A stretch of 64,000 nucleotides of DNA from Segatella copri (GCF_009494395.1 NZ_VZCB01000057.1:44782-108781); one strand, 5' to 3'. Shown: positions 7,002 to 15,813, numbered from the stretch's first letter. Notes: generated from the letters alone by a model not told the origin. A program made the numbers and translations.

Positions 7002-9248
7002 CTATACCGCCCACGGCTCCACATCCTTCGGCAGTATCTTGCGCTGAAGGCGCTCGGCGATGCAGTCTTCCTCCGAATCGCGCTCGTCATACCTGCCGCA
7101 CGGCTGGCGAACATACAATACCTTGCCCGGCTGGCAGAACTCCTGATCTCTCACCTTCAGCATTTCTACGATGGTATACGACTTGCCCTCTTCCGGCTTG
7201 TTCATGCGCCTTACCGTGAACAGGAAATCGGCGAGGTTAGCCCACTGGGCACTGCCCGCAATGGAATAGATGTCGAGCGGAGGAAACGACTCATGACCGT
7301 CCTTGTACTGGATTCTCGGATGAGCCACCACTATCGTCCATACCCGTCGGGCACGGCTCCATGCCTGCAGCTTCGTCAGCATCAGCCTCACCTTCTCCGT
7401 TTCCGTGGCTCGGCTGCCGCCCTCCGTCATGTCGATGAATACGTACGGGTCTATCACCAGGAAGTCGAGGCCGTGCTTGCGCATGTCGCGCTCAGCCATC
7501 GCTATGAAGTAGTCGCTGTCGGGCAGGCGTGTCTTCGTGTCGAAATCCACCATGTGCTGCGTCAGGTAGCTGATAACCTTGCTGTTCACCTCCCTGGCAT
7601 CTCTCTCCTCCATAGTCTGGTCCATGCTGGCGGTGTCTTCCACTCCCAGTGCCACCCTCGCTATCTCCCTGACGTGCTTCGCCTTGACAGGTTTTTCGAA
7701 GGAGAAGAACGCCACGCGCTTCTGGCGCTGGAACATCAGATGAGCCATCATGCAGTTCAGAAAATCGGTCTTTCCGGAGTTCGGGATGCCCGTCAGGATG
7801 ATGAGTCCGCCGTCGGAGGTAGGGTGGAAGATGCGGTCGGTGAGCATGCCCATGCCCACGTCATATCCCTTGTCGTAGTTGCCCATCATCACCTCCAGGA
7901 TATCGGGTTCGTGCTGGTGCAGGTCGTAGATGTCCTGCGCCGCCACGTCTTCCGCCTCCTGTATGATTCGCCTCACCTCGTTGGCTCCGAAGGCGGCATA
8001 AACGTCGCTGATGTCCTTGCGGTTGCCGGAGAGATGCACCACCTTGGCGCGTGCGGTATAGGCGTTGAGCAGCGCCTTCACCATGCCTCTGCCGGGGCGG
8101 TCGGTATCTCCGCAGATGATGATTTCCTCCACCTGGGCTATCCATTCCTCGAAGGCCTCGTGGCTCTCGTCGATGTTGGTCTGGGCGCCGTTGGCGATGC
8201 TCAGCACGTAGGGGAATCCGCAGCTCATCAGCGTCAGCCGGTCCTTCTCGCCCTCGGTGATGATGAGCTGACTGACGGGTTCGGCATCGGGACGGATGGG
8301 GTTGATGCTGTCGATGCCGTAGGGGGCGCAGGGCTTGGTGGGCGACTCCTGGGCGAAGTCCTTGGACCATTCTCCGGTGATGGGGTTGAGGACGACGGAG
8401 CGGAATTTCACGTTGATGATCTTGCCGTCCAGATAGTTGCAGTAGGCGATGGCTGGGACGAGGGTGATGCCGTGAGGGTCTTCGCTCTTCCCGTCGTCGG
8501 CTTTCTTGTGCATGTAGGCGCACATCACTCCCGCTTTCTTCACCGTTTCGGGGTCCAGTTTCATCGCCTGTATGTAGCTCTTCACCTGGTTCTGCAGGGC
8601 TTCAATTTCCTTGGGCTGGAGCAGCGGGCGTGCCTTGGGACAGGTGATGGCGAGCTGGGGCGAGTGGAAATGCTCCAGGAACTGCTGGCGTTCCTCATCG
8701 CTTTCCAGGGGGTAGATGGGGTAGAGCCAGGAGCGCACCTCCTCGTTGATTTCCTTGTAGTCGCTGGATACCATGGGCACGTAGTTCTTGTCCTTCTGCT
8801 GGTTGGCTTTCTGCTTGCTGGCTCTGGCGTAGTAGGCTCCGTCGATGCGTGAGGATTCCTGGTGGTTGAGGGCTTTCATCTCCTCGAGCATGCCGCTGCA
8901 GTTGCATCTCCAGCAGTGGAAGTATCCGTTGCTTCTTTTCACGAAGCATCTGCGGCTGCTGCATTTGGGGCAGGTAACCTGGACGTCGAGTCCGCCCTTG
9001 GTGATCTGTTTGATGGCATCGGTGGTGATGGCCTGCAGGTTTTTCAGGTTTACGGGTTGCTCTTCGGGATTGCCGGAGTTCTCGTTTGTGGCGTCGATGT
9101 CATCGGAAGCTTTTTGGGCGATTCCGTTGTGCTGCTGTTCGTACTCGAGATAGAGCTTTCTTTTTTCATCAGGAATCTTTTCCTTGATTTCGGGGAAGTC
9201 GGTAGCGTAATATCGTGGCTTCTCATTGTGACAATCTTCTTGTTTCAT
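7002..9248 (-). CDS. Primase-helicase, Toprim plus DnaB/Twinkle-like (mobile element type)
   Basis: A 748-residue protein with the domain order of T7 gp4 and Twinkle. A Cys4 zinc ribbon (C93, C96, C112, C115) comes first, then a Toprim domain with the acidic pair EGEKD (332-336) and GDTD (380-383). The RecA-like helicase has Walker A GIPNSGKT (487-494) and Walker B FLVID, followed by VVAHPR. It would prime and unwind DNA at a replication fork. The chromosomal DnaG/DnaB pair are separate proteins, so this architecture points to a phage, plasmid or integrative element. Base composition is richer in G+C than the flanks. No integrase, capsid or relaxase gene is in view. Confidence 0.85.
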   Translation of the reverse strand: MKQEDCHNEKPRYYATDFPEIKEKIPDEKRKLYLEYEQQHNGIAQKASDDIDATNENSGNPEEQPVNLKNLQAITTDAIKQITKGGLDVQVTCPKCSSRRCFVKRSNGYFHCWRCNCSGMLEEMKALNHQESSRIDGAYYARASKQKANQQKDKNYVPMVSSDYKEINEEVRSWLYPIYPLESDEERQQFLEHFHSPQLAITCPKARPLLQPKEIEALQNQVKSYIQAMKLDPETVKKAGVMCAYMHKKADDGKSEDPHGITLVPAIAYCNYLDGKIINVKFRSVVLNPITGEWSKDFAQESPTKPCAPYGIDSINPIRPDAEPVSQLIITEGEKDRLTLMSCGFPYVLSIANGAQTNIDESHEAFEEWIAQVEEIIICGDTDRPGRGMVKALLNAYTARAKVVHLSGNRKDISDVYAAFGANEVRRIIQEAEDVAAQDIYDLHQHEPDILEVMMGNYDKGYDVGMGMLTDRIFHPTSDGGLIILTGIPNSGKTDFLNCMMAHLMFQRQKRVAFFSFEKPVKAKHVREIARVALGVEDTASMDQTMEERDAREVNSKVISYLTQHMVDFDTKTRLPDSDYFIAMAERDMRKHGLDFLVIDPYVFIDMTEGGSRATETEKVRLMLTKLQAWSRARRVWTIVVAHPRIQYKDGHESFPPLDIYSIAGSAQWANLADFLFTVRRMNKPEEGKSYTIVEMLKVRDQEFCQPGKVLYVRQPCGRYDERDSEEDCIAERLQRKILPKDVEPWAV

Positions 9249-9287
9249 AGGTTGATATTGAATTTGCGTTTAATGATTGTTGTTTTT

Positions 9288-9378
9288 AGGCACGGATTAC
9301 ACGGATATTTTTCTGTGATTATAGTCGCTTTACTTACATTAGCGTCATAAATCCGTGTAATCCGTGTAATCCGTGCCT
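9288..9378. repeat. Inverted repeat of the ATCCGTGTA family
   Basis: AGGCACGGATTACACGGAT (9288-9306) is exactly complementary to 9360-9378; an extra ATCCGTGTA copy sits at 9351-9359. It fills the 145-bp gap between two genes of the primase operon. A half-copy lies at 58676-58701, and longer relatives at 11281-11367 and 33287-33368. Confidence 0.75.
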
Positions 9379-9393
9379 TATCTATGTTCTAGG

Positions 9394-10530
9394 CTACTGG
9401 TTCCATTTCTTTGCAAACTTGTTCCATGCGGCTGAATCCGAAGGTCTTGGCGGTGCCTCATTCGGTATTCGGATCTGCTTGATGGTTCCGTCTTTGTTTC
9501 TGACGTCATAGAATCTCTGTTCCGTTGCCTTGTCCTGGTATTCGTATGCGGAGACAGGTCGGTTCTGTCGAATCATCTCGGCAGCGTGCTGCATCATGTA
9601 GAGTCGGGTATCGCTGACGGCAGCAGAAATCTTCTTCTGCATGAAATCTTTTTGGATGAGATTCTTGATCCAGCAGCTCTGTCCCAGCAGCGTAGGAATC
9701 TTCATCATTCTTTCGCTGTGCTCCAGGAGGTAAGGGTAGAGGTAGGCGTTGAAGAACTGACGGGTAGCCATGGTTGCGGGGCATGCCGCCTTCTTGTCGA
9801 TGTATAGCTCCGGCATCAGTTTCAGCGTAGTTTCGTTGATGGTTTCCACGATGTTGGTGTAGGCATCCTGGTCGGTAGCGATGTAGTTGATGAGCGACTT
9901 GGCTGCGGCTTCGATGCGGGCCTTCTGTTCGGGCGAAAAATTCTGGAAATTTTGTGCGCTAACATAATAGCTATATACTTTCTTTTTTATATTTTTCTTT
10001 ATTATATTATCATATAGGGAGTTATAGCGCACAGAATTTGCCGGATTTTGTGTTGAGCCAGACTGAATTTGCGTTGCATTTGGAGCCGTTCCGTCATTGC
10101 CTGGCTGTTCAGAAGCGTTATCTACAACCATGTCTTCTTCCTTTTCTTCATGCCATATTGGGGTATAAAAAGCGAATAGATTCTTGATGTTGTGTTCAGC
10201 TTTATTATCTTTCCAAATGTAGCCAAATCCCTTGCTTCGCAATATGATATTAAGAAAATCAGTTTTGCTGCCATAGCGCAAACCTCTGGAAATATTATAA
10301 AAATTCCCGCATGGATACACTTTGTTCAAATCCATCCAGGCTGGTTCTCCCAGGTATAGCAGCATCATCTTGCGGATATTGCAATCCGTAAGTCCATTCG
10401 TATGCCATGTTGCCATCAATCTGCGAACCAGTTTGATGTCAACTGTAGTAGTGAGCGGCTTGATCGTGAAGTCGTTCCCGGCACTGTATCCCGTGCCTCC
10501 GGAATTGTCATTTGTTTGTGTTGTCATCAT
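9394..10530 (-). CDS. Uncharacterised 378-residue protein of the primase operon
   Basis: Family not recognised. The N-terminal 130 residues are compact and aromatic (a winged-helix-like stretch around TDCNIRKMMLLYLGEPAW). An Asn/Gly/Thr-rich linker follows, then a lysine-rich segment (IIKKNIKKKVYSYY) and a helical C-terminal half. No signal peptide. The gene starts 12 bp after the stop of the 164-residue gene and is cotranscribed toward the primase-helicase. The layout (small HTH-like gene, this gene, primase-helicase) suggests a replication or initiator accessory role, as an inference only. Confidence 0.6.
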   Translation of the reverse strand: MMTTQTNDNSGGTGYSAGNDFTIKPLTTTVDIKLVRRLMATWHTNGLTDCNIRKMMLLYLGEPAWMDLNKVYPCGNFYNISRGLRYGSKTDFLNIILRSKGFGYIWKDNKAEHNIKNLFAFYTPIWHEEKEEDMVVDNASEQPGNDGTAPNATQIQSGSTQNPANSVRYNSLYDNIIKKNIKKKVYSYYVSAQNFQNFSPEQKARIEAAAKSLINYIATDQDAYTNIVETINETTLKLMPELYIDKKAACPATMATRQFFNAYLYPYLLEHSERMMKIPTLLGQSCWIKNLIQKDFMQKKISAAVSDTRLYMMQHAAEMIRQNRPVSAYEYQDKATEQRFYDVRNKDGTIKQIRIPNEAPPRPSDSAAWNKFAKKWNQ

Positions 10531-10542
10531 AATTCAATTTGT

Positions 10543-11037
10543 TTATAAATTTGTATAAGATTGATAAAAATCATTACATGCATTCATCGCTTCGTCTATA
10601 TCCTTCAGGTCTTCCACCAGATACTGTCCGAAGCTCCCGAATGCTGCGATAAACTCCGCTCTCAGCTGTTCCTGCTGGTCGGTGTCATCTATTCTGCATA
10701 CAGCACAAGGGCAGATTTTCTTCTTGGTCATATGCCGTAAAGCTTCATGCTTATTCAAGTCTGGGATGAGCGTGATAATGGTGATAGCCAATCGTTTAGC
10801 CATATTCTGATGAAGTACTTTATCAGTATTACATTTCAGGATTTTTCCTATCTGTCCATTTCCCATTCCAGCCCTCTTTGTGATAGTGCCTTTACAGATG
10901 TTGTTCAGTTTCAGAATCCTCAGTATAAACTGTATGATTCTATCCGTCTGAGCTCTTTCAGCCTTCCATTCTATCATATAAGCTGGTGATTTTTCTGCTT
11001 TTTGAGCATCAAAATTATTGAAAATATTCTCTGCCAT
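10543..11037 (-). CDS. Small helix-turn-helix-like protein, first gene of primase operon
   Basis: A 164-residue protein. Residues about 50-85 (NICKGTITKRAGMGNGQIGK and onwards) read like an Xre-type helix-turn-helix, and a CxxC pair (CPCAVC) follows near residue 110. Being first in the operon, it may regulate the element. The acidic C-terminus is helical. No exact family is recognised. Confidence 0.5.
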   Translation of the reverse strand: MAENIFNNFDAQKAEKSPAYMIEWKAERAQTDRIIQFILRILKLNNICKGTITKRAGMGNGQIGKILKCNTDKVLHQNMAKRLAITIITLIPDLNKHEALRHMTKKKICPCAVCRIDDTDQQEQLRAEFIAAFGSFGQYLVEDLKDIDEAMNACNDFYQSYTNL

Positions 11038-11081
11038 GTTCTTTTGTTAGTTGTTCTATTTTTTATTCTTTTTATCTACTG

Positions 11082-11111
11082 CAAAGTAACAAAAAATAGC
11101 TGAACCGGCAA
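11082..11111 (-). promoter_or_regulatory. Probable promoter of the primase operon
   Basis: Minus strand: TTG (11111-11109), 19-bp spacer, then TTACTTTG (11089-11082), one base off the -7 consensus TAnnTTTG. Confidence 0.5.
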
Positions 11112-11120
11112 CGATTCTTT

Positions 11121-11148
11121 CCACTTCCCCCTCTAGGGGCGTAAGTGG
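11121..11148. repeat. CCACTTCCCC hairpin
   Basis: CCACTT/AAGTGG outer and CCCC/GGGG inner stems around CTCTA. A short REP-like hairpin upstream of the primase operon. Confidence 0.4.
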
Positions 11149-11280
11149 AAAAACTAATTTTGAAGGATGGTTGATTATCCCGAAAAGGGGATATTTGGGT
11201 TGGATACAACCTCTTCTCTGTGTCTTGCCACGCTCGACATAAATACGTCGATAGAACCCGTATTGATGATTGAATATTTT

Positions 11281-11367
11281 AAGTCCCACAGATTTCACAG
11301 ATTTACACAGATTTCATTCTGATGTGCGAGAAAAAATCTGTGTAAATCTGTGAAATCTGTGGGACTT
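11281..11367. repeat. Perfect 34-bp inverted repeat (AATCTGTG family)
   Basis: The arm at 11281-11314 (AAGTCCCACAGATTTCACAG and onwards) is complemented without mismatch by 11334-11367. Each arm is itself built of AATCTGTG-like direct repeats. A second copy with 28-bp perfect arms lies at 33287-33368, and both are followed by CTCTGTGGG. From here to 11543 there is no supported gene. Confidence 0.85.
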
Positions 11368-11543
11368 TTGAATAATATCTCTGTGGGGTAGAGGTAAAGA
11401 TGAGTCGCGATTATTATGCAATGGCAGGAACCATCGGACCGTATAGGACGACTGGCAAACTGTTAAGAAACCTCCATATATTCAGTGAAAGTTCAAAATC
11501 TATTTGATTTTTCAACATGTTCTGAAACTTTTCCCCGATTTCC

Positions 11544-11574
11544 TTGCGTGTTTCAAAATAAAAACTTATCTTTG
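11544..11574 (+). promoter_or_regulatory. Promoter of the BspA-like gene
   Basis: TTG (11544-11546), 20-bp spacer, TATCTTTG (11567-11574), 50 bp before the start codon. Confidence 0.7.
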
Positions 11575-11624
11575 CGGTGACGTTTTAAAAAGAAAATAAA
11601 GAATAATACTCATTAATAAATTAT

Positions 11625-13358
11625 ATGATTATGATGGATTTTACTTTATCAAATTGTAAGGACTTGGATGTTCGCAAGGTTACTTGTGGCATCACGAAGC
11701 GTTTTGCCATTCTTCTGGTCATGCTGGTTATGATTACGAGCAAAGCATTGGCTGGTGCCAGCTTTGAAGTGATTGATGGATTTAAGTATTTACTAGATTC
11801 GGATACAAAAACGGCAACACTTGTACCTAATACAGAAAAATATGCAGGTGATGTTGTGATTCCAGAAAGCGTGAAAGCAAAAGATGGGAATGATTATAAG
11901 GTTACGGCTTTTGGTGAAGATTGCTTCTCGTGGTGTGTAAAATTAACTTCCATCACGATTCCTTCATCTGTTACTTCGTTGGGGGCTCGGTGTTTCGGTA
12001 GTTGTAAGGGCTTAACTTCCATCACGATTCCTTCATCTGTCACTTCTTTGGGGGCTGAGTGCTTCGCTTATTGTAGCGGCTTAACTTCCATCACGATTCC
12101 TTCATCTGTTACTTCGTTAGAGGAACATTGCTTCGGTGGTTGTAGCGGCTTGACTTCCATCACGATTCCTTCATCTGTTACTTCTTTGGGGATTGCGTGT
12201 TTCAGTGATTGTAAGGGCTTAACCACCATCACGATTCCTTCATCTGTTACTTCGTTGGGGGAATCCTGCTTCACTGGTTGTAGTGGCTTAACTTCCATCA
12301 CGATTCCTTCATCTGTCACTTCTTTGAGGTTTGGTTGCTTCTGGGGGTGTGTAAAATTAACTTCCATCACGATTCCTTCATCTGTTACTTCGTTGGGGGA
12401 TGATTGCTTCCATAATTGTAGTGGCTTAACTTCCATCACGATTCCTTCATCTGTTACTTCATTGGGAAAATCCTGCTTCTCTGGTTGTAGTGGCTTAACT
12501 TCCATCACGATTCCTTCATCTGTTACTTCGTTGGGGGGTGATTGCTTCAGAGACTGTAGTAGTTTAACTTCCATCACGATTCCTTCATCTGTTACTTCGT
12601 TGGGGAAATATTGCTTCTATAGTTGTATCAGTTTAACTTCCATCACGATTCCTTCATCTGTTACTTCGTTAGGTATCTTTTGTTTCGTCTATTGTAGCAA
12701 CCTCGAAAGTATATATTTCAAAGGTAAAACCCCTAACCGTATAAGCAATGCTTCAATCTCTAAAACATGCATAATATATGTTCCTGCAGAATATCTCCAG
12801 GACTACAAAGACGCTTTGGGGTCTGATTATAAGTATATCTATACTTGGAATCCAAACGAATCTGGCGATGACGACAAGCCTCTTACTCAATGTGCTACTC
12901 CATCTGTCTTTTATGGCGCTGGCAAGTTGAAGTTCTCTTGCGAAACTGCAGGAGCAAAGTATCATTATACTATCAGCGATAAGGATATGGCTACAGATGC
13001 ACTTAGCGAAGACGGTAATGTAAACCTTTCTGCTGCTTATGACATATCTGTATATGCAACAGCTGATGGCTATAAAACATCAGAAAAAGCTAAGGCTACA
13101 CTATATTGGGTCAATGCCAACCTGGAGAATGCAACCAACATCAACCAGGCTAGAACCCGTGGCGTTGTGGCTTCTTCCCATGACGGCATCGTCAGCATTT
13201 CGGGCCTTGATAATGGCGAGGTTGTCAAGTTCTATGCAGCAGATGGTAAGCTTATCGGCTCCTCTTCTGCCGTAGACGGTACCGCATCCTGCGCTGTGTC
13301 AGAAACCATGGTTATCGCTAAATTCGGTGATAATGCCATCAAGGTAGCCATAAAATAA
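11625..13358 (+). CDS. BspA-like leucine-rich repeat (LRR_5) surface protein
   Basis: A 577-residue secreted protein. A hydrophobic signal segment at about residues 27-44 (FAILLVMLVMITSKALAGA) follows an unusually long N-region, so the start may be one of the nearby ATGs at 11631 or 11634. Residues about 105-360 are eleven 23-residue LRR_5 repeats (ITIPSSVTSLG..CF..CSGLTS). Beyond these lie a capping segment and two Ig-like/fibronectin-like stretches ending in a short C-terminal domain. Such proteins mediate adhesion or surface display in Prevotella and relatives. The repeats are near-identical at DNA level (69-bp unit), so repeat number can vary by slippage or recombination. Confidence 0.88.
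   Translation: MIMMDFTLSNCKDLDVRKVTCGITKRFAILLVMLVMITSKALAGASFEVIDGFKYLLDSDTKTATLVPNTEKYAGDVVIPESVKAKDGNDYKVTAFGEDCFSWCVKLTSITIPSSVTSLGARCFGSCKGLTSITIPSSVTSLGAECFAYCSGLTSITIPSSVTSLEEHCFGGCSGLTSITIPSSVTSLGIACFSDCKGLTTITIPSSVTSLGESCFTGCSGLTSITIPSSVTSLRFGCFWGCVKLTSITIPSSVTSLGDDCFHNCSGLTSITIPSSVTSLGKSCFSGCSGLTSITIPSSVTSLGGDCFRDCSSLTSITIPSSVTSLGKYCFYSCISLTSITIPSSVTSLGIFCFVYCSNLESIYFKGKTPNRISNASISKTCIIYVPAEYLQDYKDALGSDYKYIYTWNPNESGDDDKPLTQCATPSVFYGAGKLKFSCETAGAKYHYTISDKDMATDALSEDGNVNLSAAYDISVYATADGYKTSEKAKATLYWVNANLENATNINQARTRGVVASSHDGIVSISGLDNGEVVKFYAADGKLIGSSSAVDGTASCAVSETMVIAKFGDNAIKVAIK
11943..12701 (+). repeat. Eleven tandem 69-bp repeats inside the LRR gene
   Basis: Each unit contains TTAACTTCCATCACGATTCC and TTCATCTGT(T/C)ACTTC, almost invariant, then about 30 bp of variable sequence coding the solvent-exposed residues. 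Total 759 bp, exactly 11 units. Not a CRISPR: the unit is coding and the variable part is in frame. Confidence 0.92.
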
Positions 13359-13366
13359 GCGTTTAA

Positions 13367-13678
13367 GGTCACAAATTGTGATTTTGAAAATTGATATAAA
13401 TATGGCAGATAATAATGAACATCAAGATAAAGGAGAACTGGTCACAAATTGTGACCGGTTACAAAATGATGAAGTCGTAGTTACCACTCCTGTAGAAAGT
13501 CGAATAATGTCTATTCGTGGAAATCAAATTATGATAGACAGAGACTTGGCTGAACTTTACGGAGTGGAAACTAAAAGATTAAACGAGGCTGTAAAACGTA
13601 ATATAGAACGTTTCCCTGAGCGTTTCCGTTTTCAACTAACTAAGGAGGAAATGGCTGAACTGGTCGCAAATTGCGACC
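13367..13678. repeat. Three GGTCACAAATTGTGACC-type palindromes
   Basis: The palindrome occurs before the ORF6N gene (13369-13381, shortened), in its early codons (13440-13456, GGTCACAAATTGTGACC) and in the domain (13662-13678, GGTCGCAAATTGCGACC). Within the gene it encodes LVTNCDR and LVANCDR. Possible autoregulatory operator or a small palindromic insertion copied within the gene. Confidence 0.6.
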
Positions 13679-14358
13679 GGTTCAATAGTTTGAAGCACTC
13701 AACAGTTCGTTCATATGCTTTCACTGAGCAGGGAGTGGCTATGCTCTCCACTGTTCTTAGAAGTGAAACCGCAATTCGTGTAAGCATACGAATTATGGAT
13801 GCATTTGTTGCAATGAGACGTTTCATGGTGACAAATGCAGATGTTTTCCAACGTCTTTCAACAATGGAGTACCATCAACTGGAAATGCAGCAACATCAGC
13901 AGGAAACAGACAAACGCATTGACGAGGTATTCCGCAGATTGGACGAGGGTAATGCAAAGCCGAAGCAGGGTGTGTTCTACAATGGGCAAGTTTATGATGC
14001 CTATACTTTCGTGTCTGACTTGATTAAGAGTGCGAAGAAACGTATTATCCTTATCGACAACTATGTTGACGAGACAGTATTGACATTGCTCGATAAAAGA
14101 GAAAATGGTGTGTCTGCGGTCATCTATACTCAGCAGATAAGTCGTCAGTTCCAGCTTGACATAGAGCGTCATAACGCTCAATATGCACCGATTGATGTTG
14201 AAACATTCCGTTTATCACATGACCGCTTCCTTTGTATAGATGATGATGTGTATCATATAGGAGCATCTATCAAGGACTTGGGCAAAAAGTGGTTCGGATT
14301 CTCAAAGATGGAGATACTTACACCAGGTGAATTGGTGGAAAGAATCAACAGAGAGTAA
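13402..14358 (+). CDS. ORF6N domain protein (phage antirepressor/regulator type)
   Basis: An ORF6N DNA-binding domain occupies roughly residues 35-140: IMSIRGNQIMIDRDLAELYG, then ERFPERFRFQLTKEE and YAFTEQGVAMLS. A helical middle follows, then a conserved C-terminal region (VYDAYTFVSDLIKSAKKRI, LIDNYVDETVLTLL) found in many Bacteroidota ORF6N proteins. I chose the ATG at 13402 over the upstream GTG at 13378 because residues before it overlap a palindrome and look non-coding. ORF6N proteins are often scattered with mobile DNA; the target of regulation is unknown. Confidence 0.85.
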   Translation: MADNNEHQDKGELVTNCDRLQNDEVVVTTPVESRIMSIRGNQIMIDRDLAELYGVETKRLNEAVKRNIERFPERFRFQLTKEEMAELVANCDRFNSLKHSTVRSYAFTEQGVAMLSTVLRSETAIRVSIRIMDAFVAMRRFMVTNADVFQRLSTMEYHQLEMQQHQQETDKRIDEVFRRLDEGNAKPKQGVFYNGQVYDAYTFVSDLIKSAKKRIILIDNYVDETVLTLLDKRENGVSAVIYTQQISRQFQLDIERHNAQYAPIDVETFRLSHDRFLCIDDDVYHIGASIKDLGKKWFGFSKMEILTPGELVERINRE

Positions 14359-14460
14359 GACGTTTCTATATGTAAATCAATAATATATGATAGGAGAAAT
14401 TTGTGGATTTCAAGGATATGTGGATGAAATTAGAGGATTAGCAGAAATACTCAAATTGCG

Positions 14461-14562
14461 ATTTTAAAGCTTTTGCCCTTACAGGGCGCCTTGTTTGTAA
14501 CTGCATATACCCCAGGGCGTTGCCCTGGGCTAGGAGCTTCTGCCCTTTCAGGGCGTATTGGG
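14461..14562. repeat. Cluster of three REP-like hairpins
   Basis: TGCCCTTACAGGGCG (14474-14488), CCCAGGGCGTTGCCCTGGG (14511-14529) and TGCCCTTTCAGGGCG (14541-14555) lie in one gap. The stretch 14387-14467 before it has only a 26-codon ORF of unknown meaning. Confidence 0.65.
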
Positions 14563-14632
14563 TAATTTCAACCGTACAGGTAGAAATTTGGCGGAATCAA
14601 AATTAGTAAAGAAAAAATAAAATAGAGGAAGA

Positions 14633-15541
14633 ATGACAAAAATAAGTAGTTTGTTTGTATGTGGATTGCTTGTAATAACTGCGTTTACGCTGGTTTCATG
14701 CAATTCTGAGAATGAAATTCCGACGGTAACAGAAAACGAATTACCAGAGGTAATAGCTCAAGACTTCAATAGTCGCTACGGAGACAACACCATAGAACAC
14801 GTTTATACGGGTTCTGACTTTTACCGCCACACAGGGCAACAGGAAACGATGGTCTATTCCAAGGACAAGGCAGGAAATGAATTGTTTGTGGCATACGTGG
14901 ATAACGTGTGGAACCGCACTGTGCAAACCCTGTCAGCCATTAATGATTTGCCCGATGCCGTGCGGTGGAGCTTTTTTAAGGAAGTCCCCAATGCTACCAA
15001 ATACGAGTTTAGGAAGATAAATGAAGTGTCACAGGCTTGCATAAGCGGCACATACTATGAGCTGTGTTATCTTCTTTATGATTCGGTCTTTGCTAATGAC
15101 TCGTCCATACCAAGCCTCCACACGCTTGTTATCGACAGTGAAGGCACGGTTATTAAGTCGTGCGGATATGAACTGAACAACTCCGCATATGTGCGTCCGC
15201 TTCCTTCCGACATAGAATGGATTTCTGAGCGTTACAGTGCTGCTGTTGTTCTCGGGTATGTAAACGATATGGGCTATGACGAATATCTCATCATGCACAA
15301 CGGAGTGTTGAAGTCTGTTTCGTTCGATTCAAACAGCATTGACACAAGATGGAAAGAAACGAGATATGCTTTGCCTAAAGACATCGTTGTTCCAAGCCGC
15401 GTGCTTGACACTTTGCACAGGCTTCATTCCGATTTCACTTATACGGAAGTCTCATTTACAGAAACCCCGACTGGCAACTATTATACCTTTATAGATGGAA
15501 CGAGAAAAGACCGTTTGGGTTATAATATAGGTGTGGACTAA
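14633..15541 (+). CDS. Lipoprotein of unknown function (possible PepSY-like repeats)
   Basis: The N-terminus is a lipoprotein signal with lipobox LVSC (cleavage before the Cys at about residue 23). The mature part has two related segments (LPEVIAQDFNSRYGDNTIEH and LPDAVRWSFFKEVPNATKYE) with the spacing of BLIP/PepSY-like putative inhibitor domains, followed by a C-terminal segment with the same DIVVPSRVLDTLHRLHSDFT pattern. Probably anchored in the outer membrane or periplasm. No partner gene nearby; the regions on both sides are repeats and a convergent rpsA. Confidence 0.6.
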   Translation: MTKISSLFVCGLLVITAFTLVSCNSENEIPTVTENELPEVIAQDFNSRYGDNTIEHVYTGSDFYRHTGQQETMVYSKDKAGNELFVAYVDNVWNRTVQTLSAINDLPDAVRWSFFKEVPNATKYEFRKINEVSQACISGTYYELCYLLYDSVFANDSSIPSLHTLVIDSEGTVIKSCGYELNNSAYVRPLPSDIEWISERYSAAVVLGYVNDMGYDEYLIMHNGVLKSVSFDSNSIDTRWKETRYALPKDIVVPSRVLDTLHRLHSDFTYTEVSFTETPTGNYYTFIDGTRKDRLGYNIGVD

Positions 15542-15702
15542 GTTTTCGTAGCCTCCCGTTAGGCGTTTCGACGGATTTCAAATCCGCCGGGACGGGTGAC
15601 AGCGAAGAAAAATCTGCGTTATCTGCGAAATCTGCGTGGGTTTAAAAAATAGCAAGAATGTTCCGATGAATAAACCAATCCTCCGATGAATAAACAAAAA
15701 AA
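15542..15702. other. Intergenic stretch with half-repeat, no gene
   Basis: Holds an ATCTGCGTTATCTGCGAAAT-type half-element related to the inverted repeats at 11281 and 33287, and two copies of TCCGATGAATAAAC. No open frame is convincing. Confidence 0.5.
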
Positions 15703-15730
15703 TCCCGGCACTTCTCACGAAGAGCCGGGA
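15703..15730 (-). terminator. rpsA terminator
   Basis: Minus strand: CCGGCTCTTC, loop GTGA, GAAGTGCCGG, then a run of T (15702-15696). A classic intrinsic terminator about 85 bp past the rpsA stop. Confidence 0.85.
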
Positions 15731-15813
15731 AAAAAGCAATCTTTTAAACAAAATTATTAACAATAGGGAATGTAAAACAACAAACCCTTATTGGTGTATT
15801 TTATACATCAAAC

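Noticed and set aside
7293..8852. 519-residue plus-strand frame opposite the primase-helicase
   Set aside because: Shadow of the real gene: low-complexity His/Val/Leu-rich translation, no motifs, and the minus strand has clear domains.
11056..11298. 80-residue minus-strand frame before the primase operon
   Set aside because: Covers a hairpin, the promoter region and an inverted repeat; composition is not coding-like.
11400..11507. 35-codon plus-strand ORF (MSRDYYAMAGTIGPY...)
   Set aside because: No ribosome binding site, no promoter and no recognisable family; left out for lack of support.
12068..12577. Repetitive minus-strand frame and CRISPR-like look of the LRR repeats
   Set aside because: The 69-bp units are coding LRR_5 repeats on the plus strand; no constant repeat with unrelated spacers and no cas genes.
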